Assembly (NCBI RefSeq): GCF_003073045.1
Contig: NC_037600.1
Coordinates: 11,334,758 to 11,398,757 of the forward strand
Reading direction: 5' to 3'
Origin: Pomacea canaliculata
Taxonomy: Eukaryota > Mollusca > Gastropoda > Architaenioglossa > Ampullariidae
DNA length: 64,000 bases
Shown here piece by piece: positions 37,140 to 49,300 of the stretch (its first letter is position 1; each line of letters begins with the position of its first letter). Made by a program: the position numbers and the translations under genes. The notes under the pieces were generated by a model. That model was not told the DNA's origin. It did no database searches and was given only the letters and a program-made list of their open reading frames with translations.

Positions 37140-40100
37140 CGCCAAACAAAAAGTATCCTTTTCTTTCATCTTGTCACATGTTTAAGCTATTTTTTAAAAA
37201 TAATTTAGTGCCGTTATGCTATTACTTGTATTTTAGTTACTAGCTTTTCACTGACTTGTCAATCGTTCCTTTGGAAGAGGCTTAATATTATTATACATAT
37301 GTTTACATGCAAATTAAACTCCATTTGGTGATTTCTTTACGTGTAGCGTTAAACTACATCCATAATTTAGCTTCTTGTTTTTCAGTCTATGACATTGTTA
37401 TTTCTTTCTAGTGCGGAACCAAAACTGTTAGTGATGATTCAATTATGTTGATGTTTTATAAGTGATCTGAGAGCTACAGGAATAGAAATTAGTTTAAGGA
37501 GTGTTCGAAGGCCATTCTTTCAAGTAGACAGAGAGTCCTATTGACCAGTGACATAACAACTCCTAACGCGATGAAAAAAACATAACAAATGGGGTCTGAA
37601 TTAATATAAGCTCTGGACTTTGAAAGAGTTACGATTGCTTTTTTTAAAGTGAGAAAACTTTTCTTGGTTCAGGATCAGCAAAGACAGGAAGTTAGCATAT
37701 CATTCAGAGCAAACACCCATGTCGACCTAAGTGAGAAGGGAATATCATGTGTTCATGTGTGTGGGTTAATATTATTCTGACAAAATACTTGAAAAATAAT
37801 TTTTTCTGGCTCCTTTTCGGGTATAACAAAAGTATTGAATTATTATATCTTCGGTGTAAATTACTTGCTGTGTTACTGACTTACTTAATGTTATATATAC
37901 AAAATTACATATCGCTACCAAAAAAATTATAATTTCATATTCGCTGTAAAAATTATACTTTCGAGGCATAAACTGTGTAGCCGATAAATCTCAATATTGA
38001 ATACTTCATTCAATCGCTCTTTGTGAAGCAATGTTCGTTCTTGTTTCGTGCGCTGAATAAATGATTTTGTAGAGTTACGGTATTTCTATTGTACTTACTA
38101 GTTTTTTAATATACATCGTGTGTTAACTTATAAATAGCCTAGTCAAACGCCTGTAATGTTCTACTTAATCCTTTTTTTTATTCCGTCTGAAATAAAAGCG
38201 GGACAATCTATTTACTTAGTTCAAAATAACTTTTAGCTCTAAGCAAACACATTCTAGGCTCAGAGCAATATAATGTGTCCACGTGTGTGTGTGTGTTTGA
38301 TAGAACAATAGGCAGCTGAAGTGTAAAATATGTCATTGAATGTCAGCTCTGACATTGTACCAGGCAAGACATAATCAAAGTGCTTCTCTTAATCTTCTTC
38401 GAACAAATGTATAGGTTTGTGTATGGTATGTTGTGATGTAATGTAAGGGAAGTGTATTCTTCTACACACAAATATTTAAAATTAGAGTATGATTGCAGAT
38501 CTTAAAAGAAAAATAACCGTCATATAAAGTACAACTAAGAGCACCAATACCAAATCATTTGAGTTTTTAAATATTAAAATAATATCAATGTTTTATATTT
38601 CGTTTTTCTTAACTATTTATTACTAAACATTATAAATGTCGAGTAAATATCTGTGAATAAATTTTATTGACACGAAAATGGACTTTATTTACAGCCACCA
38701 GTCCTTGTGTTCCACGACAACTGCGGATCCAACATTCGTCTGACGAACGGTAACAGGACCGCGGAGATGATAAATCAAGATGAAATCTACAACGGGGTGG
38801 TTGTGTCACGTGACGCTATGGTGCCGAACGTCTTGTATGAAGTAAGATATTAGGCTAGAATGATGATGATGACGACGACGACGACGATGACGATGACGAC
38901 GATGATGATAATGTTACTAATAAAAACAGAACAAAAATATTCTTATGAACTTTTTCATAATGCACAGACGCAAACTAAATGATTAATCTGTAATACTTTG
39001 TTTTAGTTTTTTTTAATAGCTTACTCTACTTTAAAGAAAGGTTACTTAGAACAGTAGTCTCAATTCACAGTGTCTGTGTTTGGTCACTGTTTCACTTTAC
39101 TGAGAGAAAGAAATATTTTAGTCTACGAAGTTACCCTAATCAGCTGTCACATTTTTGCATGTTATGACAATTTAATATTGACACAGGTCAGAGTGGACGC
39201 AGCATCATATAAGCACAACGAGTTATCATTGGGAGTGACAAGAACTTCTCCTGCACATCTCTCTGTGACAGAGTTGTTTGTAGACCTTAATGATACTGTT
39301 GTCGTCTGGTGGAGTGGGGTCCGCTACCAGGAAGAACGTGTAAGTTTTATGGTTTCCAGTTCCTACAAAAGATTTTGTGCTTTGGGCTTTGCATAAAAGT
39401 TAAAGCTTTATTATCATTCCCTTTTTTACCCTTGTATACAACAAAGCATTCTTAAAGTTTTCGTTCTATATTCTTTCTAATGAGCAGTTAAAATTCAGTG
39501 ACAAATACTATTGCTTAAAATTAAATTTAAAAGATTTTTCCCTACTGCAAATAAAAACCTACGAACATCTCATTATATAGAATAATGATAACATGAAAAC
39601 CTTGAATAACAGATGTGTAAATGTTGACGTAGACAGGGTGACAGCTTTTCTTTGTAAATCAAGTCACGATACAATCAAATCAATCTTGTCTCTACCTTAT
39701 CGTACAGAGTTAAATGAAAAATTGTGGAACAGGGCACGCTAGAATTAAAGACGAGGACTAAGCTAGAGTGTTCACCTATCGCTCAATATTTTATTAAAAG
39801 GTAAAAGTATCAGGTATTTGTCTTTAGGTGTTGACCACGCTCGGAAAAGGTCTCGAGACACTTCAAGTCGGGAGTCGAGTTGGGTTACTGGTGGACTCGT
39901 CAAACTACCTTCACCTCTACATCAACGGACTGGACCAAGGTGTTGTTGAGCGTTTCACACCGCCCTGTTTTGCTTTCTTTAATATCTGCAGTTCAGTAAC
40001 AAAGGTGAGAGACAAGTACTCATTATATTACACAGAAGAGTTTGTGATTGCTTTAAGAGACTTTAACGACTATTGAACTAAGATAACGTGAAAATGTTTA

Positions 40101-40878
40101 TAAATTTTCAGTTAACGAATAATAAAGAGTGAACCATTTTATTACTGAACACATTGTCAAACGTGGCCAGCAAAGAATGTACCTTTTGCGGAAGTTAAAT
40201 AGTTTCTCCGTTAGCAGAGCAATTGTAGGTCGTTTTTACCAATCTTTCATTGAGAGTCTTTTATCCTTTTCATTTGTATGCCTGTTTCATAATCTATCTG
40301 TCAATGACAGGAACAGTTTGAATAGCATTGTTCACATCTGTTCCAAGATAATTGGTATTAAACAGAGGGACTTGACTTCCTTCTGTAATCAACAACTAAT
40401 TAGGAAAGCTTCCCGCATTCTGTCCATACCTGAGCATGTGCTAGCGGGAGAATTTGTTTTATTAAGCTCCGGTAAACACTATGCCATGCCAGTGTGCAAA
40501 AGCAATAGGAATCTGAAATCTTTTGTGCCATCCGCAGTTCAGCTACTCAATCACAGATGAACTGTCAGCGGTGTGTGTGTGTGATGGGTAGGTGTGCATG
40601 TGTGTGGTTGTGTGTGTGTGTGTGGTTTTTTTTCTCCATATACATATATTTTGGAAACAGGGAGCATCTTCCATCTAAATTGCCCGTTGGGATTAATAAA
40701 GTCGGTTGTTATTGTTATTGTTACCTACTTTCTAGTTCTTCCGTACAGGAGTTTGTTTTGTAAAGTGGACACTTGTACAAAAAATCCTTGTTCTATATAG
40801 AAATCATTAAGTTTTGTGCGTGATTCTTTATCGTCTGTTGAACAGGTGACAGCCCTTCCTACATCTACGATGACATAA
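36031..40878 (+). CDS. Unit 4: TRIM-like RBCC-NHR protein with polyQ, subfamily II
   Basis: Proposed coding exons are 36031-37152, 38695-38841, 39187-39339, 39828-40004 and 40846-40878, all phase 0, giving 543 residues. The frame is open upstream to 35941, but an acceptor ending at 36015 and sibling alignment place the start at 36031. The domain order is RING (C3HC4), B-box1, B-box2, coiled coil, 14 glutamines (pure CAA) plus His, then NHR. The first NHR exon lacks the four leading codons of its siblings, because its acceptor sits directly before PPVLVFHDNCG; the frame is kept. NHR landmarks are YEVRVDA, LSLGVTRTSP, VGSRVGLLVD and LYINGLDQGV, ending VTALPTSTMT. A truncated LINE sits in the last intron. 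Likely an E3 ligase like its neighbours; substrate unknown. Confidence 0.85.
38860..38909 (+). repeat. GAT/GAC trinucleotide repeat
   Basis: A mixed GATGAC repeat after the first NHR exon of unit 4, at the position equivalent to the GAT tracts of the other units. Confidence 0.75.
40146..40724 (+). mobile_element. 5'-truncated LINE (L2/Rex1/CR1-like)
   Basis: An open frame running to the TGA at 40558-40560 has the look of the last part of a non-LTR retrotransposon polymerase: QQRMYLLRKLNSF, VGRFYQSFIESLLSFS, CSKIIGI, LIRKASRIL, FVLLSSGKHYAMP. It is followed by a TG-rich 3' UTR and a terminal ATTGTT microsatellite, typical of such elements. The insertion splits a sequence that unit 3 keeps uninterrupted (ATTTTATTACCTACTTTC near 31018), with TTAC on both sides. 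The ORF begins in flanking DNA, so no full protein is encoded. Confidence 0.8.
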
Positions 40879-41434
40879 GAAATATCAGAGAAGAAGGCTG
40901 AGACAGTAAATGATGTTCATGTGTAAGTTACTGTTCACCTACAGTTAAAATGTAGTTAAACCACTCCACACATTCTGTCCAGTTCCTCTCACTCGGTAAC
41001 AAAGTTGTTGACGATAGTAGCAGCCGACAGATGTTTTGTACAACAGCGGTAAAGGTGGAAGAGCTACACACAGACAAACTGTGCTGGACTCTTTCAGGAA
41101 TAAAGTCTCGATTTAATTAATTTCCTCGGTTTCTGCTGTCCACTAACTAAAGTTATTACTCACATTTAAATGATTTTGTCAGACTTTGGAATTCTGTTTG
41201 ATTCTATAAAAGGTTTAAAGCGTGTTGCTCATACAAGATGATTCGCTGTAATCATCAACAAGTATGTACTGCGCATGCGCTGAATAATTCATTTTTTTAG
41301 GGTTACTGGATTTCTATTGTACTTATTAGTTTTTCAATATACATTGTGTTTTAACCTGTTAATAGCCTTGTCAATACTACTAAAATATGTACAATTCAGT
41401 TGTGTATTTGTTCAATATAATACAAAGCAAACGT
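40879..41434 (+). repeat. Unit 4 3' UTR and flank
   Basis: Contains the conserved 3' block (about 40950-41150) with AATAAA at 41099-41104, then spacer matching units 2 and 3 up to about 41434. Confidence 0.6.
41099..41104 (+). terminator. Polyadenylation signal, unit 4
   Basis: AATAAA in the context CAGGAATAAAGTCTC, about 220 bp after the stop codon, equivalent to units 2 and 3. Confidence 0.55.
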
Positions 41435-42230
41435 TTTGCTGCGGTTGTGTAGAAAGAAGCTGGCAAGTCCCCGATACTTTGTCACTGTATTACTCTTTTA
41501 CTAACAGTCCTGTTCTCTGTTCTTCATACAACTGACCAAGCCAAACAATGAGAGATGACATAAGATTGTTGCACATCTGTGTCCAGCCATTTCTCTTTGG
41601 TGCCTAATTATCCTGTGAGGCCACACTCATGGTGATGTGTAAGAATGCTTTTCAAAGTTCAACTGTTTCTTTAAATGAATCAAACACAAAAATAGACTAG
41701 AAACATGGACGGAGCGAGATGGAGGATAACACGAAACGCATCTTATCACCAGAACATGGCAGGTGGTGTGAGCTTCTTCATAACTAACACATACAGCACG
41801 GAATGTACCGGTGTGTTCACACACTTGTATACTGACCTTGTAACGATAAGTATCCGCTGAAAAATTATTCTACTTCTCCAAGGAATTCAGCCCCATTATA
41901 CCAGTGGGCTCATATTTATATACAGTATAGACCTGAAGGGCACACACCAACCTGTTTGATGTATGTGTGGAACACCGAACATCCATAAGCTTACTCAGGT
42001 GTGAAATGGGTACCTGACTCCTTAGGGGCTGTGGACTTAAGGCGATGATGTAAACGGGGTGGGCGCCGCCTCATAAAAACCAGAGATAAGAGCTGTAACA
42101 CCTTACTTCACTACAACTGTTAACATTATGTAATTACCTTTGTTTTTTACTACACATTGGTCATCAAGTCTTGAATTGTTGCGTGTAAATAAAGATTTGA
42201 TTGAAATGTGTTTGTGTCGAGTTTAATTAA
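41435..42230. other. 0.8 kb insert unique within the window
   Basis: The segment interrupts the repeated spacer between units 4 and 5 and has no counterpart after other units. It carries GAAATGGGTACCTGACTCC near 42004 and an AATAAA at 42188-42193 near its right end. It could be a SINE-like repeat or the 3' end of an inserted transcript. No coding region was recognised. Confidence 0.35.
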
Positions 42231-42781
42231 TTTGCTAAGAAATGCTGAAAGTCTGCGAGCCTGGCACACACCATTCACATTATATTGGAATCTTTTTAAT
42301 AGCTTCAAGTCATTAGCTCCCTAATTATTGTGATAAGACAAGACAAGACCTTAGACTCACCGAGCTTCTTACTTTCTTCACTCTATCATAGCCTTTACCA
42401 GTCACGTGCTCACCCACGTGTTTTTAGCATCTACTATTCTAACACGCCTGGCTACATGGCAACTTGTCTACAATAATTCTTATACCATGTAACAAAGATA
42501 CAGATAATAATCAGTAATGATTTTTAAACAAAAACCTATTTAAATAAATTCCTTTATAAATACCTAATATATATATAGAGAGAAAAACTTATCAAAAATA
42601 AATTCAGGTCAGTGTTATTAAAATTATCTTTATCTATTAATCTCGCTTAAAAGGGTAAAAATCTGTTTCCTACAACACACAAAAAATATATAAAATTGAA
42701 AATTGAACTACACGATTTTAACAGGAATTTCCAAGTAGTCTTATGACTGTCAGGTGAGGTCCACAAAGATAACCTCTAGTG

Positions 42782-45460
42782 CAGCGGTTCTCAACCTTTT
42801 ACATGTGGCGACCCCCCTGACGAACACCGGTACGTCCGCGACCCCCCTTAGCCGGCTAGGTCGGTGGAAGAGCGGGTGGGGGGGGGGAGCTTTAGCTAAC
42901 CTCGAACGCCGCGTCGAGGAAATCAATGCAATTCAACAACGGAAGAACAAAGTTCGTATCTGCAAGAAGTATAACTGGTTAATGAAATTTTTACTAAAGC
43001 TAATAAATATTATTTTATTGGACACTCACTTTGATTAATGAGAAGGTTGAGCTGCTTGCTGTTGCATAAAGAAGCGAACCTGTGTGCGATGTTCGTACCC
43101 ACTGCTATTCGCAGCTCAGCCTCTGCGTCCACACGATTTCTGTATTTCGACTTCAGTGCTGCCAATGCTGAAATCCTTGCTCACACATATATGAAGTTGA
43201 AAAATGGCAGCAGAACTTTCATTGCTTTCTCAGAAAGGAGAGGATATTTCACCGTTGACGCTAATCCAGATGTTGGCACTGGTGTTGTTTGGAAGACCAT
43301 TTTCAGGGATTGGTCACTCGAAAGGTCGATGAGCTGCTCTTCTTCTTGCGTGGACAACCCGCTTGTGCTAGATCAGCCAGAAATGGATTACCAATCCAAT
43401 CGTATTTAGTCACATCAATTTCAGCGAAATAAATGCTGAAACCTTTCTTGCAGTCCGTTTAGATGGGCAATAATTACATTCTTCACCTGATCAAGATTCA
43501 AGTTGTCAGCCTTGCACTTACACAAGCACGGAAACATAATCAAAAATATTTTCTTGGCGTATCTTTTGCGTCCACAACGAAATTTTTCGGACGAAAGCAT
43601 TCATCTTGTCAGTTGTTTGTAACATGGTGGTGTCCTTCCCTTGCATAGAAGTATTCACAACGTTCAGCTTCTCAAATATGTCCGATAATAATGCCATTAG
43701 CAGCAGCCATCGGTCGTTCTTAAGCAGGTCAGCCTTGTTGAAAGAGTTCTCCTTCAGAAACACCCACAATTCTTCCCGCAATTCAAGACTCTTGCGAGAG
43801 CTTTTCACGCGACAACCACCTTGATTCGCAGTAATAGAGCAAGGTGTCATAGTCGCTCCATGTCTTGACATATAAGAGAAAAACATTCGAGATCTGGCAG
43901 AACTGTTCTTTACAAAGTTCACCATTTTATGACATCTGTTAGCACTGTGTTCAACTCAACACTCAAATCTTTGGAAGCTAGAACTTCACGGTGGATCATG
44001 CAGTGAGTCCAAACTACATCTGGAGCAACCTTTTTAATAAGAGATTGCAACCCTTGTTTCTTTCCAGCCATTGCAGGGCGCCATCTGTGCACAAGCCGAC
44101 GCAGGAACTCCAGGAAATGCCTTGGTCCTTAAGGAAGTCATCGACAATCCCAAAAAAATCTTGGGCTGTGCTCTGCGTTCAAATTTTCTTGCAAATAAAA
44201 AGTCTTCCAGAAGAGTATTTTCCCACACGTAACGAATGTAAGCAATCAAATGTGAGTCACCTGCAGTGTCAGTAGCTTCATCTAACTGCAAAGCAAAATT
44301 TTTTTTTTTATACGACTGATCAACTGATCAGACACGTCTTCAGATATCTCAGTTATTCTTCGGCGAACTGTGTCATTTGACAAAGGAATGGCTTGCAGTT
44401 GCGTAGCAGCATCTTCTCCTATCATGGTCCGTACAATGTCCATTGCTGCAGGCAATATTAATGACTCTCCGATCGTATGTGCTTTTTTGTTTTGAGCAAT
44501 GCGATAGGAAACTTGATACGAAGCCATCAAGCTTTCTTAGGAATTGATGTATGTGAGACAAATGTTTTTTTGGCTCTTTTGTATTCTTGCAATTTTCTTT
44601 TTCAAAAAAATCGAGAGTTTGCAAGCTAATTCCGCATGCTGAGTTTCCAAATGGCGCCGTAGTTTGTTTGGCTTCATACTCTCTGGAGCTAATATTGCGA
44701 GGCAAACAACACACTGTGGCCGTTCTTTACCATCAACAATAATGTTTGTAAAACCAGTTTTCAAGTATTCATTGTCATACCTTCTTACTTTCGTAGCAGG
44801 CCTTTCTGGTTTTTCATCGGCTCCAGCACCCAAAACTTGCACATCGCTCGTTTCTTCACTTTTTCTTTTCAAAAAACCACCGCAATCAGTTCCTTTTCGC
44901 AGCACAAATTTATCCATGGCTATCTTCTTCAGGACAAACACGTGTACTTGCATCCAAAATTTTGATTAAAACTGCTGTCCTTATCCAGTCGCAGCGCATT
45001 GTCTGGTCATGGCCTTCTGTCAGGGACCTAGAGTACTAGGACTGAGCACGTGCGAATGAAAGGGTGTGAATGATGGACGTTTCCTGAATGCGTGCCTTTT
45101 AGATGTTTAAAAACAAAGAGAGAGGTGTGACTGGAGAGGGAGAGGGTAGTCAGCGATGAGAAATTGGGGAAGAGAGAGGGCAAAAGGTGAGAGGAGGGAG
45201 ATTGGAGACTTAATTGTTTAGAGGGGGATTGTGTTTTGAGTTTTGGAAGTGAGAAGTCACTGCATTGCCGAGACAGTGTACTTGAATAGGAAGAAGAGAT
45301 TTGGAGTTTGAGCCCCCGCACCACTCGGTTACACAATGTAAACTAATTTCACTAATACCAGTATAAGAAACTTTTTTTAAAAAATGACCACCTTCGCGAC
45401 CCCCTTGTAGGCACGTCGCGACCCCCCAGGGGGTCGCGACCCACAGGTTGAGAACCGCTG
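42782..45460 (-). mobile_element. hAT transposon, 2679 bp, with target-site duplication
   Basis: The ends CAGCGGTTCTCAACC and GGTTGAGAACCGCTG are perfect inverted repeats. An 8 bp target duplication CTCTAGTG lies at 42774-42781 and 45461-45468. Subterminal GGGGTCGCGACC-type palindromes are present. Unit 6 has the empty site, reading GACCTGCAGTGATAACG at 52894-52910. The element carries a decayed minus-strand transposase. Confidence 0.92.
43060..44953 (-). pseudogene. Decayed hAT transposase (BED-finger, SCAND3/ZBED5-like)
   Basis: Minus-strand reading starts with a BED-type zinc finger (CVVC ... HLETQH) at about 44740-44640. It continues through KKAHTIGESLILPAA near 44475, then LQLDEATDTAGDSHLIAY near 44285, and ELREELWVFL near 43780. 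The pieces lie in different frames with at least three shifts and a damaged stretch between 44034 and 43925, so no single product is possible. The C-terminal dimerisation part is only weakly visible below 43400. This is the family from which vertebrate SCAND3 and ZBED5 genes derive. Confidence 0.85.
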
Positions 45461-46353
45461 CTCTAGTGATAGCGAGGACTTAATCTAAACGAAAAGTTCT
45501 CTAATCTTTAGTCTAAAGTACGAAGATAAACTGTCAGGCCAGATTCAGTCTTACCTCAGTTGTTTGTTTTGAAGGACACGGTGAGTAAACTGTACATGGT
45601 TACACTGCACATTCACTAACATTCAGGTCAGCGTGTAACAAACCGCCATCTTCATGATCTACAGTGTGACTTTAGCAGGTAAGTCCTTGTATAGTGACAT
45701 TCATTGCGGCAGATAGGTTGACAGATTCCTTTAACGGTCAAAAGTGCATAAAAACTGAAAGTAAGGTATTAGAGGAAAAGAGCTTAAATATTATGTCTTG
45801 TTTATGACATAAACGTTTCTACCCAGTTCATCAGTTCGTCAGTCTTGTACAATAAGATCGTTTTATACATTACTAAAATAGCGTTTGTAATGTCAAAACT
45901 ATAATGGACTAATATTTTAAACTAGCTGCTGCCGCTTGTGATGTTTCTAATTTTATTTAGAGTAAAAACCAAATACTACTTTACTAATTTAAAAAATAAT
46001 AAAAGTAGTTATGTGAACACCAGGATTTCTAAAATTTTTTCTTTAAGGCAACAAAAAGTTGTTATACTTCTTATTTATTTGTTACTTTTTGGGGTTACTT
46101 TTGCGAATTGAAGAACAAGTGAAAAGGCGCATGAATAAAAAAATGTAAATATTCAGCAAAGAAAAAGATGCTCTAAAACTTTAATTGATCTGACTGTCTT
46201 TATGTTTTCTTTTTTTCTTTTTTCTCTCCTTTGCTTTTCAAACTCACAAATAAATTCATCTGCAAAAGATGTACTTGAAATTTTTTTAGAATAAGATTTT
46301 TTTTAATTCCATTAATTTTTATGCTTTGTATCATCAGTGCCTTAGAATCCAAG

Positions 46354-49300
46354 ATGTCTCTATCACATGAAAGAGAGTGTGCTGTTTGCACGAATGACTT
46401 CACCACACCAAAGATTCTACCCTGTGGTCATCTCCTGTGTCGACAATGTGTCATTACCTGGATGGATTCCAAACGTGATGCCGGGTGTCCGCTGTGTAGA
46501 TGTCCTATAGTAGAGCAGTCAGATGGAAGTTCGTCCGACACTGTTGACGCCCTGCCGGACAGACTTTGTGATGGAAGCGCTGGTGGAGAGCGCTCGTGTG
46601 CTGAGTAAAGATCACCTTTGTTGTGTGTGTGAGGACGTCAGGGCGGACTTCATCTGTATGCAGTGTCAGGTCATGTTGTGTTCAGCCTGTACAAAGGCTC
46701 ATAAAAAGCTCCCAGTGAGCCGCAGTCACGATGTGGAGAGTGTCAGCACTGTGACACCTGAACGTCTGGCTGCCAGCCGCCCTGCACTGTGTGCTGACCA
46801 CGGCGACAAACACGCGAAGTACTTCTGCCGCGAGCACCGCCTCGCTGTCTGCTCAGCCTGTAAGGCTAACAAACACAAAGTATGCCAGGAAGTAAACATT
46901 CTTGACGATGAAATAAAGGCAGTTCAAAACTCAATGAAGCACTTGACAAAGATTCTGGTAAAAGCGGAGCAGAAACTAGAGCAGGCTATAGGTCAGCTGA
47001 CGTCACGTCTACAGGAAGTTGATGTCAGCGAACACGAAGACATGGCGCAGGTGGACAAGTCATGTGACCGTCTTCACAAGCTGGTGGAAGATTTTCGTAA
47101 CAAGCTGAAGGAAAAGACCCGCACGTCACATCTTAAAATCAGGAATTCATTACGTGACGTCAAGACTGACTTAAGCAACCGTCTCGGGAAGGTGACGTCA
47201 CACAAACACATTGTGGCGATAGTCACGGCAGTGTCACCACGTCCTGCACTGATACACATGACACAGGCTCTGACAGACAGGGTCAACAGCCTTGACCTTA
47301 GCGCTCACTTGCAACAAGAGGTGTGGGTGAAGCCCTTTTCAAGTGTAAAGTGCTGTCAAGAAGTTGCGGGACGGGTAGAAGAAGAGCTCCTGATGTGGGA
47401 CCAGCAGAAAACGGATACAAAGGTAAAAGTTAATGATAGATGTTTGAGTAGGCTGTCACACCCTTACTGTAGCCAATGTGCATAAAGCAACAAAAGACAT
47501 GTGTTTATATATACATATATCTGAAGACTTATTACACAAATATGCAACGAATCATGTGAACAATTACTTTATACATTTTTGTTTTTTGTCATGATTCGTT
47601 TCTGTAACAAGGAAGTATTGATTATGACAGTTATTAATGTATAACTTATAACAGTTCTGATCTTTACATTTTAAAGATTCCCTTTTTCTGACTTTTACTT
47701 TGGAATAAATGCCTGAGGCTACAACACGCATCTTACACGCGACTTTTTTTCCGAACCTCACAAAGAAGTTCGAGTTGACACCAAAAAGCATCAACAAGGG
47801 ATACCACTTACGCGAGAAAATAAAAGGTCACTGACCCGGATGTGACTCAAGTCAATGATTTACGATGTTTACTATTTCTGAATAACCTACCTTTTGGTGT
47901 AACAGAATGAAAGGAGAAGAGACAGAAATAAAGGAAAAAGCAGGAAACTATTTTTTTTTCCAAATTAAAACTGAGCAAACGACAAATATCAGAAAATGGC
48001 TTTTATTTTATAGAATGTGAATTAAGTTTGTAATATCAATAGTGAAAGGATTTTTCAATGCTCTCTGTTGGTTACTAGGCTTCCTTACCAAACCGCTCGC
48101 AAAAATTGAAGGAGGCTTTAAAAGCAATGCAGGTAAATAATCTTCTTTTAACGTGTTTGAAATTCTGTATGTTTATAATGTCCATAAACAGCTTTAAAAT
48201 ATGTTGATATTCTTTAACTTTAAACTACAAGCTCTGGTCGTTCTACCAGAAAGAATGTTGACAAAATGTTTCTAAAGTACATGGTCTTTTTTTAATTCTA
48301 AAGAAGCCATTTCTGAATTCAGATTCCATCGGCATGCAAAACTTTTCCAAAGCAGGTCATTAGAAAAGTTTAAGCATCCAAAACTACATGATGATAATTG
48401 TTTTTCTAGTACGAGCTTATTTTACACGGATTTAGTAAATTTGGATTTTAGGAAGCAGTGTAGTATATTCTAAGAATACTTTGTGTTTATCCTATAAATA
48501 GAGTCAACAATTTATAATATAAATTTATAATATAATATGAAATATAATAATATAATATAATAATATGAAATATCAGGACTGTCTTTGTACCTTGTAAAAT
48601 CGTGATCATAAAATGTTTATCTCCACTCCTTACACAAAAACGTAAACACACACACACACACACGGAAACTTGTAGTTGATTAAAACTGTTTATGTTTTCG
48701 AGAAGTGTCAAAATTTACAGTAAAGTCATCTGCCAACCGTAAAATGTATTTCCTATGATTACATGGACAGTAAATTCTTCACACGAATGTAAAGGTTTGT
48801 GTATGGCATGATGTGATTTAATGTATGGGAAGTTGATTCTTACAGACACAAGAGTATGAGTGCGGATCTTAACAGAGAAAATAACCTTATAAAATACAAC
48901 TAATAACACTAATACCAAAACATAAGCGTTATTAAATATTATTAATGTTTTGTAATTCTAATTACTTAAATATTTATTATTAAATATTATAGATGCCAAG
49001 TAAATATCTGTTAATAAATTTCATCGACAAGAGAATGATTATCATTTACAGTTGAACCCACAGCCACCAGTCCTTGTGTTCCACGAAAACTGTGGAACCA
49101 ACATTCGTCTGATGAACGGTAACAGGACCGCGGAGAAGATAAATTCGCAGGCCTTCAGTCACGGGGTGGTGGTGTCACGTGACGCCATGGTGGCCAACGT
49201 TTTGTATGAAGTAAGTATTGCGCAAGAACTAAATGTCGACGACGAGGACGACGATGATGATGATGAGTAATGTTATGTGCTAAACAGGCTTTACAACAGA

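Larger units (their letters stand above)
42723..45580 (+). promoter_or_regulatory. Unit 5 promoter/exon-1 module, split by a transposon
   Basis: The left part keeps AGGAATTTCC (42723-42732) and a mutated E-box GTCAGGTGAG (42749-42758). The hAT element then intervenes, and the exon-1 sequence resumes at 45469, with donor GTGAGT after 45580. The intact arrangement is seen in unit 6 at 52837-52995. The insertion separates the upstream motifs from exon 1 by 2.7 kb, so promoter function is doubtful. Confidence 0.6.

Noticed and set aside
43038-43409. Plus-strand 123-codon frame in the hAT element
   Set aside because: It is the antisense of the degraded C-terminal part of the minus-strand transposase.
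46321-46353. Upstream in-frame ATG at 46321 as the unit 5 start
   Set aside because: It lies before the acceptor TATCATCAG shared with unit 6, so it is intron sequence.
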